Positions 17,187 through 27,189 of a stretch of DNA of 33,054 nucleotides are shown here, one piece after another. Both the position numbers and the translations under genes were made by a program. This stretch comes from an uncultured Actinomycetes bacterium (GTDB taxonomy: Bacteria; Actinomycetota; Actinomycetes; S36-B12), in NCBI GenBank assembly GCA_903832025.1, contig CAIKZY010000168.1:1-33054 (forward strand), read 5' to 3'. How positions within the stretch are numbered: the stretch's first letter is position 1; each line of letters opens with the position of its first letter. Below the pieces are notes generated by a model. The model worked only from the letters and a program-made list of their open reading frames with translations. It did not search any database and had not been told where the DNA came from.

Positions 17187-18437
17187 CTAGCGGGAGGCTA
17201 TGTGATCCAGTGATCCCACAGCGATCACTGCGTCCCAAATCGCGTCAGCAATGACTGCTTTCGGCGCACACGCCACAGCAGCCTCACTGCCATCGCGCCC
17301 GAGGATCACGACTTCATTGTTTGGATTGCCAAATGCACCACCAGGTGACACATCATTGACGATCAGAAGGTCACAGCCTTTTCGCGCCAATTTGGCTCTG
17401 CCAAATTCCAGGATGCTGTTCTCCCCATCGCCTGTTTCTGCAGCAAAGCCAACGATCAACGGTGACACATCTGAGCGTTCGCTGACCATCGTGGCCAAGA
17501 TGTCCGTCGTCTGGGTCAGCTCCAAAGATACAGCCACAGGGTTTTCGGACTTCTTGAGCTTGACATCGGTAACTGCGGAAGGTCGGAAGTCGGCCACAGC
17601 CGCAGCCATCACGAGAATGTCTGCACCAGACATGGCTTCGCGAACGGCTTCAAGCATTTGGGCGCCGCTGGCCACTCGAATGAGGTCAACGCCCGCAGGA
17701 GGCTCGGCGCTCATATTGGCAGCGATCAGGGTGACCCGTGCGCCACGCGAAATCGCGGTGCGCGCCAGAGCTACTCCTTGCAAACCAGAAGAATGATTCC
17801 CGATGTATCGCACGGGATCGATAGCCTCCTGCGTGCCACCGGCCGTTATCACGATCCGCTTTCCAGCCAAGTCAGCTATCGGCGCGCGACGCAACAGGTC
17901 CATCCCGGCTTCGACAATTTCCGCAGGATCAGGCAGGCGACCAGGTCCAGAATCCATCCCGGTCAGTCGTCCCGATGCCGGATTCAGCACCACCACACCA
18001 CGCTCGCGCAAGGCCTCCACGTTTGCCTGGGTTGCTCGATGCTGCCACATCTCCGTGTGCATCGCCGGCGCCATGAGGATCGGACAGCGAGCAGTGAGCA
18101 GCACGTTGGTGAGCAGGTCATCGGCAATGCCGTGCACAGCCCGAGCAAGCAAATCCGCAGTCGTAGGAGCGACGATTACCAGATCAGCCTGTTTGCCAAG
18201 CCGAACATGGCGCACGTCCTCCACGCCCTGCCACACGCTTGTGGCGACGGGCCGCCCGGATAACGCCGCGAAGGTCGCTTCGCCTACAAATCGCAGTGCG
18301 TTCACGGTTGGCACGACATCGACGGCGACACCACGCGTGGTCAGGCCCCGAAGGATCTCCACCGACTTGTATGCGGCGACTCCGCCGGCAACGCCCAGGA
18401 CAGCGCGCGTCGACGATTGGATGGAACCGCCAGTCAG
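17187..18437 (-). CDS. coaBC: Bifunctional phosphopantothenoylcysteine decarboxylase / synthetase, CTG start
   Basis: Adds cysteine to 4'-phosphopantothenate and decarboxylates the product, in coenzyme A synthesis. With the CTG start the protein is 416 aa. The flavoprotein CoaC domain (about 10-180) has [11 protein letters not shown] (15-25), His77 in RHVRLG, and PAMHTEMW (124-131, the actinobacterial form of the substrate-clamp motif). The CoaB domain (about 190-416) has [19 protein letters not shown] and [10 protein letters not shown]. No ATG, GTG or TTG exists in frame between the upstream in-frame TGA and GTG 18362. Starting at 18362 would delete the glycine-rich flavin loop. CTG 18437 overlaps the rpoZ stop codon (CTGA, 18434-18437) and follows GAGGA by 6 bases, so it is the best-supported start. 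Confidence 0.88.
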   Translation of the reverse strand: MTGGSIQSSTRAVLGVAGGVAAYKSVEILRGLTTRGVAVDVVPTVNALRFVGEATFAALSGRPVATSVWQGVEDVRHVRLGKQADLVIVAPTTADLLARAVHGIADDLLTNVLLTARCPILMAPAMHTEMWQHRATQANVEALRERGVVVLNPASGRLTGMDSGPGRLPDPAEIVEAGMDLLRRAPIADLAGKRIVITAGGTQEAIDPVRYIGNHSSGLQGVALARTAISRGARVTLIAANMSAEPPAGVDLIRVASGAQMLEAVREAMSGADILVMAAAVADFRPSAVTDVKLKKSENPVAVSLELTQTTDILATMVSERSDVSPLIVGFAAETGDGENSILEFGRAKLARKGCDLLIVNDVSPGGAFGNPNNEVVILGRDGSEAAVACAPKAVIADAIWDAVIAVGSLDHIASR

Positions 18438-18697
18438 CTGACGTCCTCAAGCGGCTCAGAACTCAACAGCCCCGCATCGATCTCGCGCATTGCGATTGAC
18501 AGCGGCTTCTCTTGCACGTGTGTCTCTACAAGCGGGCCGACGTACTCCAACAAGCCTTCGCCAAGCTGTGAATAGTAAGCGTTGATCTGACGGGCCCTCT
18601 TGGATGCATAGATCACCAGGGAGTACTTTGATCCGGACTTCTCCAAGAGTGCGTCAATAGAGGGGCTGATGATTCCCTCAGCGCGAACAGTGCTCAT
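18434..18697 (-). CDS. rpoZ: DNA-directed RNA polymerase omega subunit
   Basis: Small subunit that helps assemble RNA polymerase by chaperoning beta'. The protein is 87 aa and matches actinobacterial omega proteins: an early [36 protein letters not shown] segment containing the conserved helix, and [16 protein letters not shown] near the end. The ATG at 18697 is preceded by AAAGGACCGTACC. It lies 56 bp after gmk, the usual gmk-rpoZ order; its stop codon overlaps the proposed coaBC start. Confidence 0.95.
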   Translation of the reverse strand: MSTVRAEGIISPSIDALLEKSGSKYSLVIYASKRARQINAYYSQLGEGLLEYVGPLVETHVQEKPLSIAMREIDAGLLSSEPLEDVS

Positions 18698-18753
18698 TGG
18701 TACGGTCCTTTACTCACGTGTTGGCGGCGACTGGCTGGGCGGCAGCCGGTGAG

Positions 18754-19311
18754 CTACCGCCTTTGGTGCACCAAGTCTAGCAACGACTGGGCACACACTT
18801 CGACATCGGCATTGACCAGGACGTGATCGAACTCCGCCTGGGCGGCCAATTCGGTCTCCGCGGCAGCCAATCGAGCCGCAATGGCCTTTTGGGATTCGGT
18901 TCCACGACCGACCAATCGCTCCTGGAGAACTTGCCAGGACGGTGGGGCAATGAAGACCAACTTCGCCGTAGGGTCATTTGTTCGAACCTGGCGGGCTCCT
19001 TGAATTTCGATTTCCAGGATGACTGGAGTGCCGGCCGACCGCTGAGCTTCCACTGCTGCCCTGGGGGTTCCATATCGATTGCCCGCAAATTCCGCCCATT
19101 CGAGCAGTTGGTTGTGCTCAATCATCTCCGCGAACTGGTGCTCATCAACGAAGAAGTAGTTGACGCCTTCCTTCTCCCCGTCCCGGGGCCCACGGGTGGT
19201 CACGCTCACCGATAGCCACGCACTTGGATCTTTCGCCAATGCACTGGCGACTACTGTCGACTTGCCAACTCCCGAAGGACCGGAAACCACGATTAAGGGA
19301 GCATCAGTCAT
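18754..19311 (-). CDS. gmk: Guanylate kinase
   Basis: Phosphorylates GMP to GDP. The 185-aa protein has P-loop GPSGVGKS (11-18), the GMP-binding block [20 protein letters not shown], and [10 protein letters not shown] in the core, all normal for the family. I chose ATG 19311 because it overlaps the mihF stop codon as ATGA and follows GGAG by 5 bases. A GTG two codons upstream (19317) is also possible. Confidence 0.96.
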   Translation of the reverse strand: MTDAPLIVVSGPSGVGKSTVVASALAKDPSAWLSVSVTTRGPRDGEKEGVNYFFVDEHQFAEMIEHNQLLEWAEFAGNRYGTPRAAVEAQRSAGTPVILEIEIQGARQVRTNDPTAKLVFIAPPSWQVLQERLVGRGTESQKAIAARLAAAETELAAQAEFDHVLVNADVEVCAQSLLDLVHQRR

Positions 19312-19619
19312 AGCCACTCCAGCAATGCCGAGCGCTGGCGCTGTCCGAGCCCGCGCAGCCGACGACTCTCCGCGATGCCGATGGTCGACATAATGCGATC
19401 GGCTTTCCGCTCACCGACCCCGGGTAGTGCACGCAGGAATACCCGCACGGGCAGTCCGCCAATAGCCACATCGGCTGAGCATCGCTCCAGAGCCTGACGC
19501 GCGGTGAGGTGACCGGATGAAAGAGCGGCTTTCACGGCGGCTCGTTGTGCCCGAGCTTCCTGGGCCCGGACCAGCGCCTGCTGCCTCTGCGCCGGACTAC
19601 GCACTGGCATGCTGCTCAT
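19308..19619 (-). CDS. mihF: Integration host factor, actinobacterial type (mIHF)
   Basis: Nucleoid-associated DNA-binding protein, unrelated to enterobacterial IHF, with a helix-two-turn-helix-like core. The 103-aa protein has the family features: basic amino helix [37 protein letters not shown] (about 61-77) and the closing [18 protein letters not shown]. The ATG at 19619 overlaps the pyrF stop codon (ATGA, 19616-19619). Longer in-frame starts would run well into pyrF without matching the family. The neighbouring gmk-rpoZ-coaBC-metK order matches mycobacteria. Confidence 0.93.
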   Translation of the reverse strand: MSSMPVRSPAQRQQALVRAQEARAQRAAVKAALSSGHLTARQALERCSADVAIGGLPVRVFLRALPGVGERKADRIMSTIGIAESRRLRGLGQRQRSALLEWL

Positions 19620-20326
19620 GGTCGGATGGACTCGGCAATCGTCTGTGCGGCTCGAGCAGGGTCTTCCGCTGCCGTGATCGGTCGACCGATCACGAGCAAA
19701 TCTGAGCCGTCCGCCAGCGCCGATGCTGGTGTGGCCACCCGCTTTTGATCCTGCATCTGTGCTCCAGCAGGTCGTACGCCTGGGGTGATCAACACGATGT
19801 CGGGCGGTACGACGCTCCGTACTGCGCTGACTTCCAAAGGAGAGCACACAATTGCTCGAGCCCCTGCGGCAACGGACAACTTAGCCAGGCGAACCACCGC
19901 ATCCAGGCTGGGTCCAGACATGCCGATCGCATGAAGGGCTGCATCATCCAAGGAGGTCAAGATCGTGACCGCAACAATCTTGGTCTCGGGTAGAGCTTGC
20001 GCGGCGGCGTGCACCATGTCCGCACCCCCGGAGGCATGCACCGTCAAGTAGGTCGGTTCGAGGTCAGCCACGGCTCGGGCAGCACCGGCGACCGTTGCCG
20101 GTATGTCATGGAGCTTGAGGTCGAGGAAAATATCCGTGCCCCCTGCCTCCATCGCACCATTGCGTGCAGCCTGAACCGCCGCGGCGCCGTCTCGGCAGAA
20201 CACCTCTAATCCGACCTTCATTGTCGAAACCCACGGCGCCGTGGCGCGTGCCCAGGACCGAAGCGTGCCCAGGTCTGGGGCATCCAGGGCGACAGCGATT
20301 GGCGCCCGCCGGAAACTACTGTCCAT
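19616..20326 (-). CDS. pyrF: Orotidine 5'-phosphate decarboxylase
   Basis: Last step of UMP synthesis. The 236-aa TIM barrel has the catalytic charged network in DLKLHDIP (69-76: Asp69, Lys71, Asp74). It also shows VKVGLE-type (MKVGLEVF, 36-43), VTILTSLDD, ITPGVRP and VIGRPITAAEDP in the phosphate-binding loops. It is of the shorter group I type, unlike the longer mycobacterial enzyme. The ATG at 20326 follows GGAGGATCAGG within the end of pyrD (11-bp overlap). Confidence 0.95.
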   Translation of the reverse strand: MDSSFRRAPIAVALDAPDLGTLRSWARATAPWVSTMKVGLEVFCRDGAAAVQAARNGAMEAGGTDIFLDLKLHDIPATVAGAARAVADLEPTYLTVHASGGADMVHAAAQALPETKIVAVTILTSLDDAALHAIGMSGPSLDAVVRLAKLSVAAGARAIVCSPLEVSAVRSVVPPDIVLITPGVRPAGAQMQDQKRVATPASALADGSDLLVIGRPITAAEDPARAAQTIAESIRP

Positions 20327-21347
20327 CCTGATCCTCCTCCGAAACTTCAACTCCCACTTCAGCCGTGGCTGATCGATGTGCAAATGACACAGCCTCGCTC
20401 ACGCTGGTGAAGCCTCGAATTGCCAGTGCTTGGGCCAGCTCCTCCTGAATGCGCAGCGGGGCGCTGGGGTCGTTGAAAATCACCGTGCCGATAGAAACAG
20501 CGTTCGCACCCGCCAGGATGAATTGGAGGGCATCCTCACCACTTCGAATTCCACCCATTCCCAGAATGGGGATGTGCGGGAGTGCTTGGCGGATCTGCCA
20601 TACGCAGCGGACTGCGATCGGGCGAATTGCCGGCCCGGACAGCCCACCAGTGACCCCGGCCAGGGCTGGCCTCATCGAGTCAAGATCAATCACCATGCCT
20701 AACGTGGTGTTCATCACTGAGATGCCGGTCGCTCCCGCCCGAACAACTGCGTCAGCAATTTCCGCAATATCGGTGACGTCGGGTGACAACTTGGCCAAGA
20801 TCGGCATCTTCGGATCGGCAAATCGCTTGACCGCTTGCACCACCTGAGCGGCAGTTCCCGCGTGGCAAGCAAACACCTGACCCCGATTTTCCACGTTTGG
20901 GCAGGAGATGTTGACCTCAAGGCCGGCCACGCCGGGAACGTTGCGCAGCCGCTGAGCCAATTTCGCATATTCGTCAACAGAACCGCCGGCAATGGACACG
21001 ATCGTGCGAGCGCCACGTTGTGCCAGCCAGGCCAAATCGTGCTCGATGAATTGATCAATCCCAGGACCTTGAAGGCCAATGGAGTTCAGCATGCCAGATG
21101 GAGTTTCCGCCATTCGTGGTGTTGCACGACCTGACCGTGGCTTCAGCATCACCGACTTCGTCACGATGGCCCCGAGTTCAGTGATGTCAAAGAACTGATC
21201 AAGTTCCTTGCCGGCAGCAGCGCACCCAGATGCGGTCAAGACCGGCGCGGGCAACTCCAGCGTGCCCAAATCTGTGGACATGTCGACTTCAACTGCCCGG
21301 ATATCCGAGGAATTGGGATCAGCTGAAGCGAATACCACGCGCGTCAT
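20316..21347 (-). CDS. pyrD: Dihydroorotate dehydrogenase, class 1B catalytic subunit
   Basis: Oxidises dihydroorotate to orotate with FMN. The 343-aa protein has the class 1 active-site cysteine (Cys149 in EVNISCPNVENRG), LPAPVLTASG near the start, SIGLQGPGI, and FMN-site segments GGLSGPAIRP and GMGGIRSGEDAL. The active-site Cys and the adjacent pyrK identify it as the NAD-linked class 1B enzyme, not the quinone-linked class 2 form found in mycobacteria. ATG 21347 shares one base with the pyrK stop codon (TGATG) and follows GGAGG by 6 bases. The first 22 residues precede the usual domain start. Confidence 0.94.
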   Translation of the reverse strand: MTRVVFASADPNSSDIRAVEVDMSTDLGTLELPAPVLTASGCAAAGKELDQFFDITELGAIVTKSVMLKPRSGRATPRMAETPSGMLNSIGLQGPGIDQFIEHDLAWLAQRGARTIVSIAGGSVDEYAKLAQRLRNVPGVAGLEVNISCPNVENRGQVFACHAGTAAQVVQAVKRFADPKMPILAKLSPDVTDIAEIADAVVRAGATGISVMNTTLGMVIDLDSMRPALAGVTGGLSGPAIRPIAVRCVWQIRQALPHIPILGMGGIRSGEDALQFILAGANAVSIGTVIFNDPSAPLRIQEELAQALAIRGFTSVSEAVSFAHRSATAEVGVEVSEEDQDGQ

Positions 21348-22207
21348 CAGTGGCCTCCAACCTGCGGTGCACCCACAACGTCGTCGGGAATCGTGCCGAC
21401 ATCCGACCAACGCACTCGATCGCCCCTGAACACCGGACCATCCGTGCATGAGCGGACCATTCGGGTCAGGCCATCGTCACCCACAACGGGAAGGACGCAT
21501 GTCATGCACACCCCGACGCCACATGCCATGGATTCCTCCACCGAGCATTGGCTGTGGGCTCGGTGATTGCCAGCAATGTGAGCGACCGCAGCCAGCATGC
21601 CCATTGGACCGCATGCATACACAACGCCTGCATCGTGTCGTTCCATCACTTCCGGAAGGACATCTGTAACTCTTCCCTGCTCTCCAAGGGAGCCATCATC
21701 AGTGGTGATCGTGAGCGAGGACGCCAGACGCTTGATATCCAATACCCCGAACAGCTTGTCCTCCGTCGCAGCACCAATGACCACGTCAACCCTGCAGCCC
21801 CGCTCTCGCAACTGCTCAGCCAGCATGAACAGCGGCGCCGAACCATATCCACCACCAACAAGGACGCAGGCAACAGGTTGCTTCGGTAGCACGAAGGGAC
21901 GGCCTAGCGGTCCAACAACACTCACGGTGTCATGGCGCTTGCGATCGGCGAGCCACTGCGATCCCTTGCCGTTGACTCCAACGACGATCTCAAGTGTGCC
22001 GCCATACATTCCCCGTTCTTGTACTTGATGAATGGCAAAAGATCGTCGAAGCAGCATCGAACTGTCCTCGCCGCCAATGCCGATGTTGAGGAAATGCCCC
22101 GGACGGGTTTGCTCGGGAATTCCAGGGGCAGTCATGGAGATCACGAAATAACTGCCTGACCGGCGCACATCCAAGACTTCACCACGCAATTGCACGGGCT
22201 TACTCAT
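21347..22207 (-). CDS. pyrK: Dihydroorotate dehydrogenase electron transfer subunit
   Basis: FAD and iron-sulfur subunit that passes electrons from PyrD to NAD+. The 286-aa protein has an FAD-binding barrel with RRSFAI (54-59), an NAD-binding segment [22 protein letters not shown] (112-133) and YACGPMGML (197-205), and a carboxy-terminal 2Fe-2S site with Cys229, Cys234, Cys237 and Cys254. The ATG overlaps the carB stop codon as ATGA (22204-22207) with GAGGAGATCCA upstream. Confidence 0.95.
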   Translation of the reverse strand: MSKPVQLRGEVLDVRRSGSYFVISMTAPGIPEQTRPGHFLNIGIGGEDSSMLLRRSFAIHQVQERGMYGGTLEIVVGVNGKGSQWLADRKRHDTVSVVGPLGRPFVLPKQPVACVLVGGGYGSAPLFMLAEQLRERGCRVDVVIGAATEDKLFGVLDIKRLASSLTITTDDGSLGEQGRVTDVLPEVMERHDAGVVYACGPMGMLAAVAHIAGNHRAHSQCSVEESMACGVGVCMTCVLPVVGDDGLTRMVRSCTDGPVFRGDRVRWSDVGTIPDDVVGAPQVGGH

Positions 22208-25200
22208 TGGATCTCCTCTGATCGAAGGCGTGCCAAGTCGCGTCCGTGCTCTTGCAGCGACCGAACGCCCGCCTGCGCCGATCGCAAGGACTCAATGCCC
22301 TGGACTGCAGCAGCAAGGCCCTGAACCGTGGTGATGCATGCAATTCCACGTATTACAGCTGCAGTTCTGATCTCATAGCCATCCAGGCGAGGACCAACCC
22401 CGTATGGAGTGTTGACGACGAGTTGAACCTCGCCGGCGTTTATCGCATCGACTGTGGTCAGTTCGCCATTGGGCCCTGTGCCTTCGAATACCTTGCGTAC
22501 CACCGATGCAGGAACTCCATTGCGCCTGAGGATTTCGGCAGTGCCCTCAGTAGCGGAAATTGCGAACCCAAGGTCGTGCAGTCTCTTCACGGGAAAGATT
22601 GCAGCTCGCTTGTCGCGATTGGCCAACGAGACAAACACCGTGCCCTTGGTCGGCAGCCCTCCGCTGTATGCAGCCTGCTGACTCTTGGCAAAGGCCACAC
22701 CGAAGGTGTCGTCTATACCCATCACTTCACCAGTGGAGCGCATCTCAGGGCCAAGTACCGTGTCTACGCCGTGAAAACGCCCAAAAGGCAGCACTGCCTC
22801 TTTGACAGAGACTGCGGCGCCGGCTGGAAGTGTCCCTCCATCGCCGTGGTCGGGGAGAAAGCCTTGCTGACGCAAGTCGGCAATCGTCTGACCCACCATT
22901 ACTCGCGCCGCCGCTTTGGCGACTGGAACGGCCGTAGCCTTCGATACGAAAGGCACTGTCCGTGAAGCGCGGGGATTTGCTTCCAGCACGTACAGCACGT
23001 CGCCAGCGAGTGCGTACTGCACGTTGAGCAGCCCACGAACGCCAACTCCTTGAGCGATGGCAAGCGTTGACTCCCGAATGCGCTCGATCTCACTCGTTCC
23101 CAGTGTTATCGGCGGCAGCGTGCAAGCTGAATCGCCGGAGTGGATTCCAGCCTCCTCGATATGCTCCATGACGCCGCCGAGGTACAACTCATAACCGTCG
23201 TAGAGAGCGTCAACGTCGATCTCGATGGCGTCATCCAGGAAGCGATCGACAAGTACAGGGTGCTCAGGAGTGATCTCCGTAGCCCGTTGTAGGTAGTCAC
23301 TGAGCATCCCATCGTCGTAGACGATTTCCATCCCACGACCGCCGAGCACGTAACTCGGACGTACCAGAACTGGGTAGCCGATCTCCGCTGCAATCGCTTG
23401 AGCATCCGGAAAGCTATATGCCGTGCCGTGCCTGGGCGCTGGCAGCCCCGCTTGCGCCAGAACCTTGCCGAATGCGCCGCGTTCTTCTGCTAAGTGGATG
23501 GATTCTGGACTAGTCCCAATGATGGGAACGCCAGCGTCCTTCAACGGCTGTGCCAGTCCCAGTGGCGTCTGTCCGCCAAGCTGAACGATGACACCAAGGA
23601 GTTCCCCGTTCGCTGACTCCGCATGCACCACCTCCAGGACATCCTCGAGGGTCAACGGCTCGAAATACAGACGGTCGGACGTGTCGTAGTCTGTGGAGAC
23701 GGTCTCCGGATTGCAGTTGATCATGATGGTCTCGTAACCAGCTTCACGAAGCGTCAAGGCTGCGTGGACGCATGAATAGTCAAACTCGATGCCCTGACCT
23801 ATTCGATTGGGTCCAGACCCCAAGATGATGACTTTGGGTCGGCCAGATGGAACCACTTCAGTCTCTTGATCGTACGTTGAGTAGTGGTATGGCGTCGTTG
23901 CAGCAAATTCGGCTGCACACGTGTCCACGGTCTTAAACACAGGGCGCACATCGAGTTCGTGGCGCAAGGATCGAACCTCAATCTCAGTCAGATTCCTGAG
24001 GCTGGCAATTTGCCTATCGCTGAATCCGTGTCTCTTGGCGCGTGCCAGGACATCGGCATCTAGCTGAACAGCGCCGCTGACTTCTTCCGCCACTTCGTTG
24101 ATCAGGCAGATTTGATCAAGAAACCAGGGGTCAATCTTCGTTGCAGCGTGGACTTGGTCAACAGTGGCTCCAGCCCACAATGCCTGCTGCACCAGCGAAA
24201 GCCGTCCATCATGCGGTCGTGCCATCAGGCGCAACGATTCCTGGACGTCTACGTTGACATCCCATCGAAACACCGATTCGGGACGTTCAAGGGATCTCAG
24301 CGCCTTCTGCAACGACTCGGTGAAGTTTCGTCCGATAGCCATCGCTTCCCCAACGGACTTCATGGTTGTCGTGAGCGTTGAGTCAGCCATTGGGAATTTT
24401 TCGAACGCGAATCTTGGTACCTTCACCACGACATAGTCCAATGTCGGTTCAAAGGATGCTGGAGTCTTCTCCGTAATATCGTTGGGAATCTCATCTAACG
24501 TGTACCCGATAGCCAGGCGAGCGGCGATCTTTGCGATCGGGAAGCCCGTGGCCTTGGACGCCAACGCCGAAGATCGCGACACACGTGGGTTCATCTCGAT
24601 GACAATGAGTCGACCGTCTTCTGGATTGATTGCGAACTGGATGTTGCATCCACCGGTATCAACTCCAACCGCGCGAATGATGTCAATACCCACATCTCGC
24701 ATGTGTTGAAATTCGCGGTCGGTCAGCGTCAGCGAAGGCGCGACGGTGATCGAATCGCCTGTGTGGACCCCCATCGGATCGAGATTCTCGATCGAGCACA
24801 CAACAACGACGTTGTCGTTCCTATCCCGCATCAGCTCAAGTTCGTATTCTTTCCATCCGAGAATCGATTCCTCTAGGAGCACCTCGGAAGTAGGGCTTGC
24901 TTGGAGTCCCGAACCGGCAATACGACGCAAATCCGCTTCGTCGTACGCCATGCCCGAACCGGCGCCACCCATCGTGAAAGACGGGCGAACCACCACCGGA
25001 TACCCCAAGTCCAAGACGGCGTCCAGGCAGTCGTCCAGAGAATGGCAAATCGCAGAGCGGGCCGATTCGGCACCGATTGACGCAACGATTTCGCGGAACT
25101 TCTCACGATTCTCACCACGCTCAATGGCATCAACGTCTGCACCAATGAGCTCAACCTCGTATCTTTCCAGAACGCCATTTGCGTGCAAGGCAATAGCGGT

Positions 25201-25491
25201 ATTCAACGCCGTCTGGCCGCCCAACGTTGGGAGCAATGCATCTGGGCGCTCCTTGGCGATGATCCTTTCGACGAACTCAGGAGTGATCGGTTCAATGTAA
25301 GTTGCGTCCGAAAACTCTGGGTCAGTCATGATGGTTGCTGGATTCGAATTCACCAAAATGACTCGCAGGCCCTCGTCACGAAGGACGCGGCATGCCTGTG
25401 TACCGGAATAGTCGAATTCGCACGCCTGCCCGATGACGATCGGCCCTGAGCCGATCACCATCACCGACTTGATGTCCTCACGCCGAGGCAT
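22204..25491 (-). CDS. carB: Carbamoyl-phosphate synthase large subunit
   Basis: Uses ammonia from CarA, bicarbonate and two ATP to make carbamoyl phosphate for pyrimidines and arginine. The protein is 1095 aa, normal length. Two homologous ATP-grasp halves are evident: the first opens [18 protein letters not shown], the second (about 560) [18 protein letters not shown]. Each has its own [15 protein letters not shown]-like loop and [15 protein letters not shown]-like metal-binding segment. The last 140 residues form the MGS-like allosteric domain. The start overlaps carA by 14 bp. Confidence 0.98.
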   Translation of the reverse strand: MPRREDIKSVMVIGSGPIVIGQACEFDYSGTQACRVLRDEGLRVILVNSNPATIMTDPEFSDATYIEPITPEFVERIIAKERPDALLPTLGGQTALNTAIALHANGVLERYEVELIGADVDAIERGENREKFREIVASIGAESARSAICHSLDDCLDAVLDLGYPVVVRPSFTMGGAGSGMAYDEADLRRIAGSGLQASPTSEVLLEESILGWKEYELELMRDRNDNVVVVCSIENLDPMGVHTGDSITVAPSLTLTDREFQHMRDVGIDIIRAVGVDTGGCNIQFAINPEDGRLIVIEMNPRVSRSSALASKATGFPIAKIAARLAIGYTLDEIPNDITEKTPASFEPTLDYVVVKVPRFAFEKFPMADSTLTTTMKSVGEAMAIGRNFTESLQKALRSLERPESVFRWDVNVDVQESLRLMARPHDGRLSLVQQALWAGATVDQVHAATKIDPWFLDQICLINEVAEEVSGAVQLDADVLARAKRHGFSDRQIASLRNLTEIEVRSLRHELDVRPVFKTVDTCAAEFAATTPYHYSTYDQETEVVPSGRPKVIILGSGPNRIGQGIEFDYSCVHAALTLREAGYETIMINCNPETVSTDYDTSDRLYFEPLTLEDVLEVVHAESANGELLGVIVQLGGQTPLGLAQPLKDAGVPIIGTSPESIHLAEERGAFGKVLAQAGLPAPRHGTAYSFPDAQAIAAEIGYPVLVRPSYVLGGRGMEIVYDDGMLSDYLQRATEITPEHPVLVDRFLDDAIEIDVDALYDGYELYLGGVMEHIEEAGIHSGDSACTLPPITLGTSEIERIRESTLAIAQGVGVRGLLNVQYALAGDVLYVLEANPRASRTVPFVSKATAVPVAKAAARVMVGQTIADLRQQGFLPDHGDGGTLPAGAAVSVKEAVLPFGRFHGVDTVLGPEMRSTGEVMGIDDTFGVAFAKSQQAAYSGGLPTKGTVFVSLANRDKRAAIFPVKRLHDLGFAISATEGTAEILRRNGVPASVVRKVFEGTGPNGELTTVDAINAGEVQLVVNTPYGVGPRLDGYEIRTAAVIRGIACITTVQGLAAAVQGIESLRSAQAGVRSLQEHGRDLARLRSEEIQ

Positions 25492-26611
25492 TGGCCTGTC
25501 CTTCCATTAGTCCTACGAATTCATCGAACAGATAGGCGGCATCATGTGGGCCTGCAGCCGCTTCCGGGTGGTACTGGACGCTGAAGGCTGGAACATCCAG
25601 GCAGCGCAAGCCCTCAACCACGTCATCATTGAGACAGACGTGACTGACTTCAGCACGACCAAATGGCGTCTGAAATATTCCCGACCTTGGCGCATCGACT
25701 GCAAATCCATGGTTATGCGCTGTGATTTCGACCTTTCCACTCCGAAGGTCCATGACCGGTTGGTTGATTCCCCGGTGGCCATACCGCAATTTGTACGTCC
25801 CCAGCCCCAGCGCACGGCCGAGAATCTGATTGCCGAAACAGATACCGAACACTGGCCTTCGAGCTGCCAAGACGGACTTCATGAGAGTCACGGCATCGTC
25901 TGCCGTTGCCGGATCCCCCGGACCATTGGAGAAGAAGACACCATCAGGATTCATGACTGCGATTTGTTCCGCGGTGGTCGTTGCCGGCAACACGTGCACT
26001 TCAATTCCACGCTCAGCCATCCGCACCGGTGTCATTGATTTGATCCCCAGGTCAATTGCCGCCACTGTGAAGCGCGGAGTTCCTTTCGCTGAGACGACGT
26101 ACGGAGCCTTCGTGGTGACCTCAGCGGTGAGATTGGCGCCATCCATGGAGTCGGTTGCAAGCACCGCGGCCACGAGTTCATGGTCCTCGCGCTGCGCATC
26201 CGAGCCCGAGAAAATGCCGACTCTCATCGCCCCTCGCTCCCGCAGGTGACGGGTGAGCGCGCGAGTGTCGATTTCGCAGATGCCGACCACCTGCTGGTCA
26301 ATCAGCTGCTGCTCAAGATCGGCAGTTGCCCTCCAGTTACTCGAGACTCGAGATGGGTCACGCACGACAAAGCCCGCAACCCAGATTCGATCTGATTCGG
26401 CATCCTGCTCATTCACGCCGGTGTTGCCGATATGCGGAGCGGTCATTACAACAACCTGACGACGGTACGACGGATCGGTCAGAGTCTCCTGATAGCCCGA
26501 CATTCCGGTTGAGAACACTGCCTCACCAAAGCATGATCCGATGGCACCGTATGCCTGACCGCGCAAGATGAGCCCATCCTCCAAAACCAACAGGGCAGTG
26601 CCTCGCTTCAT
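25478..26611 (-). CDS. carA: Carbamoyl-phosphate synthase small subunit
   Basis: Class I glutamine amidotransferase that delivers ammonia to CarB. The 377-aa protein has an amino CPSase domain starting [18 protein letters not shown] and the triad residues Cys258 (GICFGNQ), His348 and Glu350 ([11 protein letters not shown]). The ATG overlaps the stop codon of the upstream membrane-protein gene as ATGA (26608-26611). Confidence 0.98.
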   Translation of the reverse strand: MKRGTALLVLEDGLILRGQAYGAIGSCFGEAVFSTGMSGYQETLTDPSYRRQVVVMTAPHIGNTGVNEQDAESDRIWVAGFVVRDPSRVSSNWRATADLEQQLIDQQVVGICEIDTRALTRHLRERGAMRVGIFSGSDAQREDHELVAAVLATDSMDGANLTAEVTTKAPYVVSAKGTPRFTVAAIDLGIKSMTPVRMAERGIEVHVLPATTTAEQIAVMNPDGVFFSNGPGDPATADDAVTLMKSVLAARRPVFGICFGNQILGRALGLGTYKLRYGHRGINQPVMDLRSGKVEITAHNHGFAVDAPRSGIFQTPFGRAEVSHVCLNDDVVEGLRCLDVPAFSVQYHPEAAAGPHDAAYLFDEFVGLMEGQANASA

Positions 26612-27189
26612 CGTGCAGTCCTCACATTCATCGCAATGCCAAGTGCTTCGATGGCTCTCATCAGCGCCAACTGCTCGCGCGCCTCATACGCACGAAACCC
26701 GCTGTCCAGGGTGGAATCCCCCAGCATCCACGTGACCACGATGACTGACTCCTTACTGCGGACACTCCCCGCAACTCCACTGTCAACGCGTGCCGAGAGA
26801 ATTGATTCGGTGGTGACAAAGACATCAGAAGCACCAGTCATGGCGAAGTGAAATCCCATATTCCCGACCGACATCGACGCCCGAGCGCGCATTCCAAGAC
26901 CGTGGACTGCCACACGATCGAGCCAATCTGCGTGAATCGATGTCCCCAGATAAATACCCTCTGCACTTGCAAGCGCTGTGAAGTCCTCAGGAGTCTGGCG
27001 AACAGGCTCAGGAATATGTTCCTGCCGTCGCTGCCTGGCCTTCCAGCCAGCCCGCATGGCCCACACCGCGACAGCGATCACCGCGATGACCATGAGAACC
27101 AACGCGATTCGCGCAGGCCAATTTGTGATGTGACCCTGCGCAGTGAACGGCGCAAAGTGTTCCATTTCCACCCTGCTCATCGTGATCAC
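26608..27189 (-). CDS. Membrane-anchored protein of the actinobacterial pyr operon, function unknown
   Basis: About 193 aa. One clear hydrophobic segment near residues 25-45 ([20 protein letters not shown]) is followed by a basic stretch ([11 protein letters not shown]), predicting a single membrane span with a cytoplasmic carboxy domain of mixed strands and helices. No catalytic motif is seen. Its position between pyrC and carA matches the unnamed membrane protein gene at the same place in mycobacterial and streptomycete pyr operons (the Rv1382 position), which supports homology by context. Start choice is uncertain: GTG 27189 overlaps the pyrC stop codon as GTGA; GTG 27192 and ATG 27180 are alternatives. 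Confidence 0.75.
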   Translation of the reverse strand: MITMSRVEMEHFAPFTAQGHITNWPARIALVLMVIAVIAVAVWAMRAGWKARQRRQEHIPEPVRQTPEDFTALASAEGIYLGTSIHADWLDRVAVHGLGMRARASMSVGNMGFHFAMTGASDVFVTTESILSARVDSGVAGSVRSKESVIVVTWMLGDSTLDSGFRAYEAREQLALMRAIEALGIAMNVRTAR

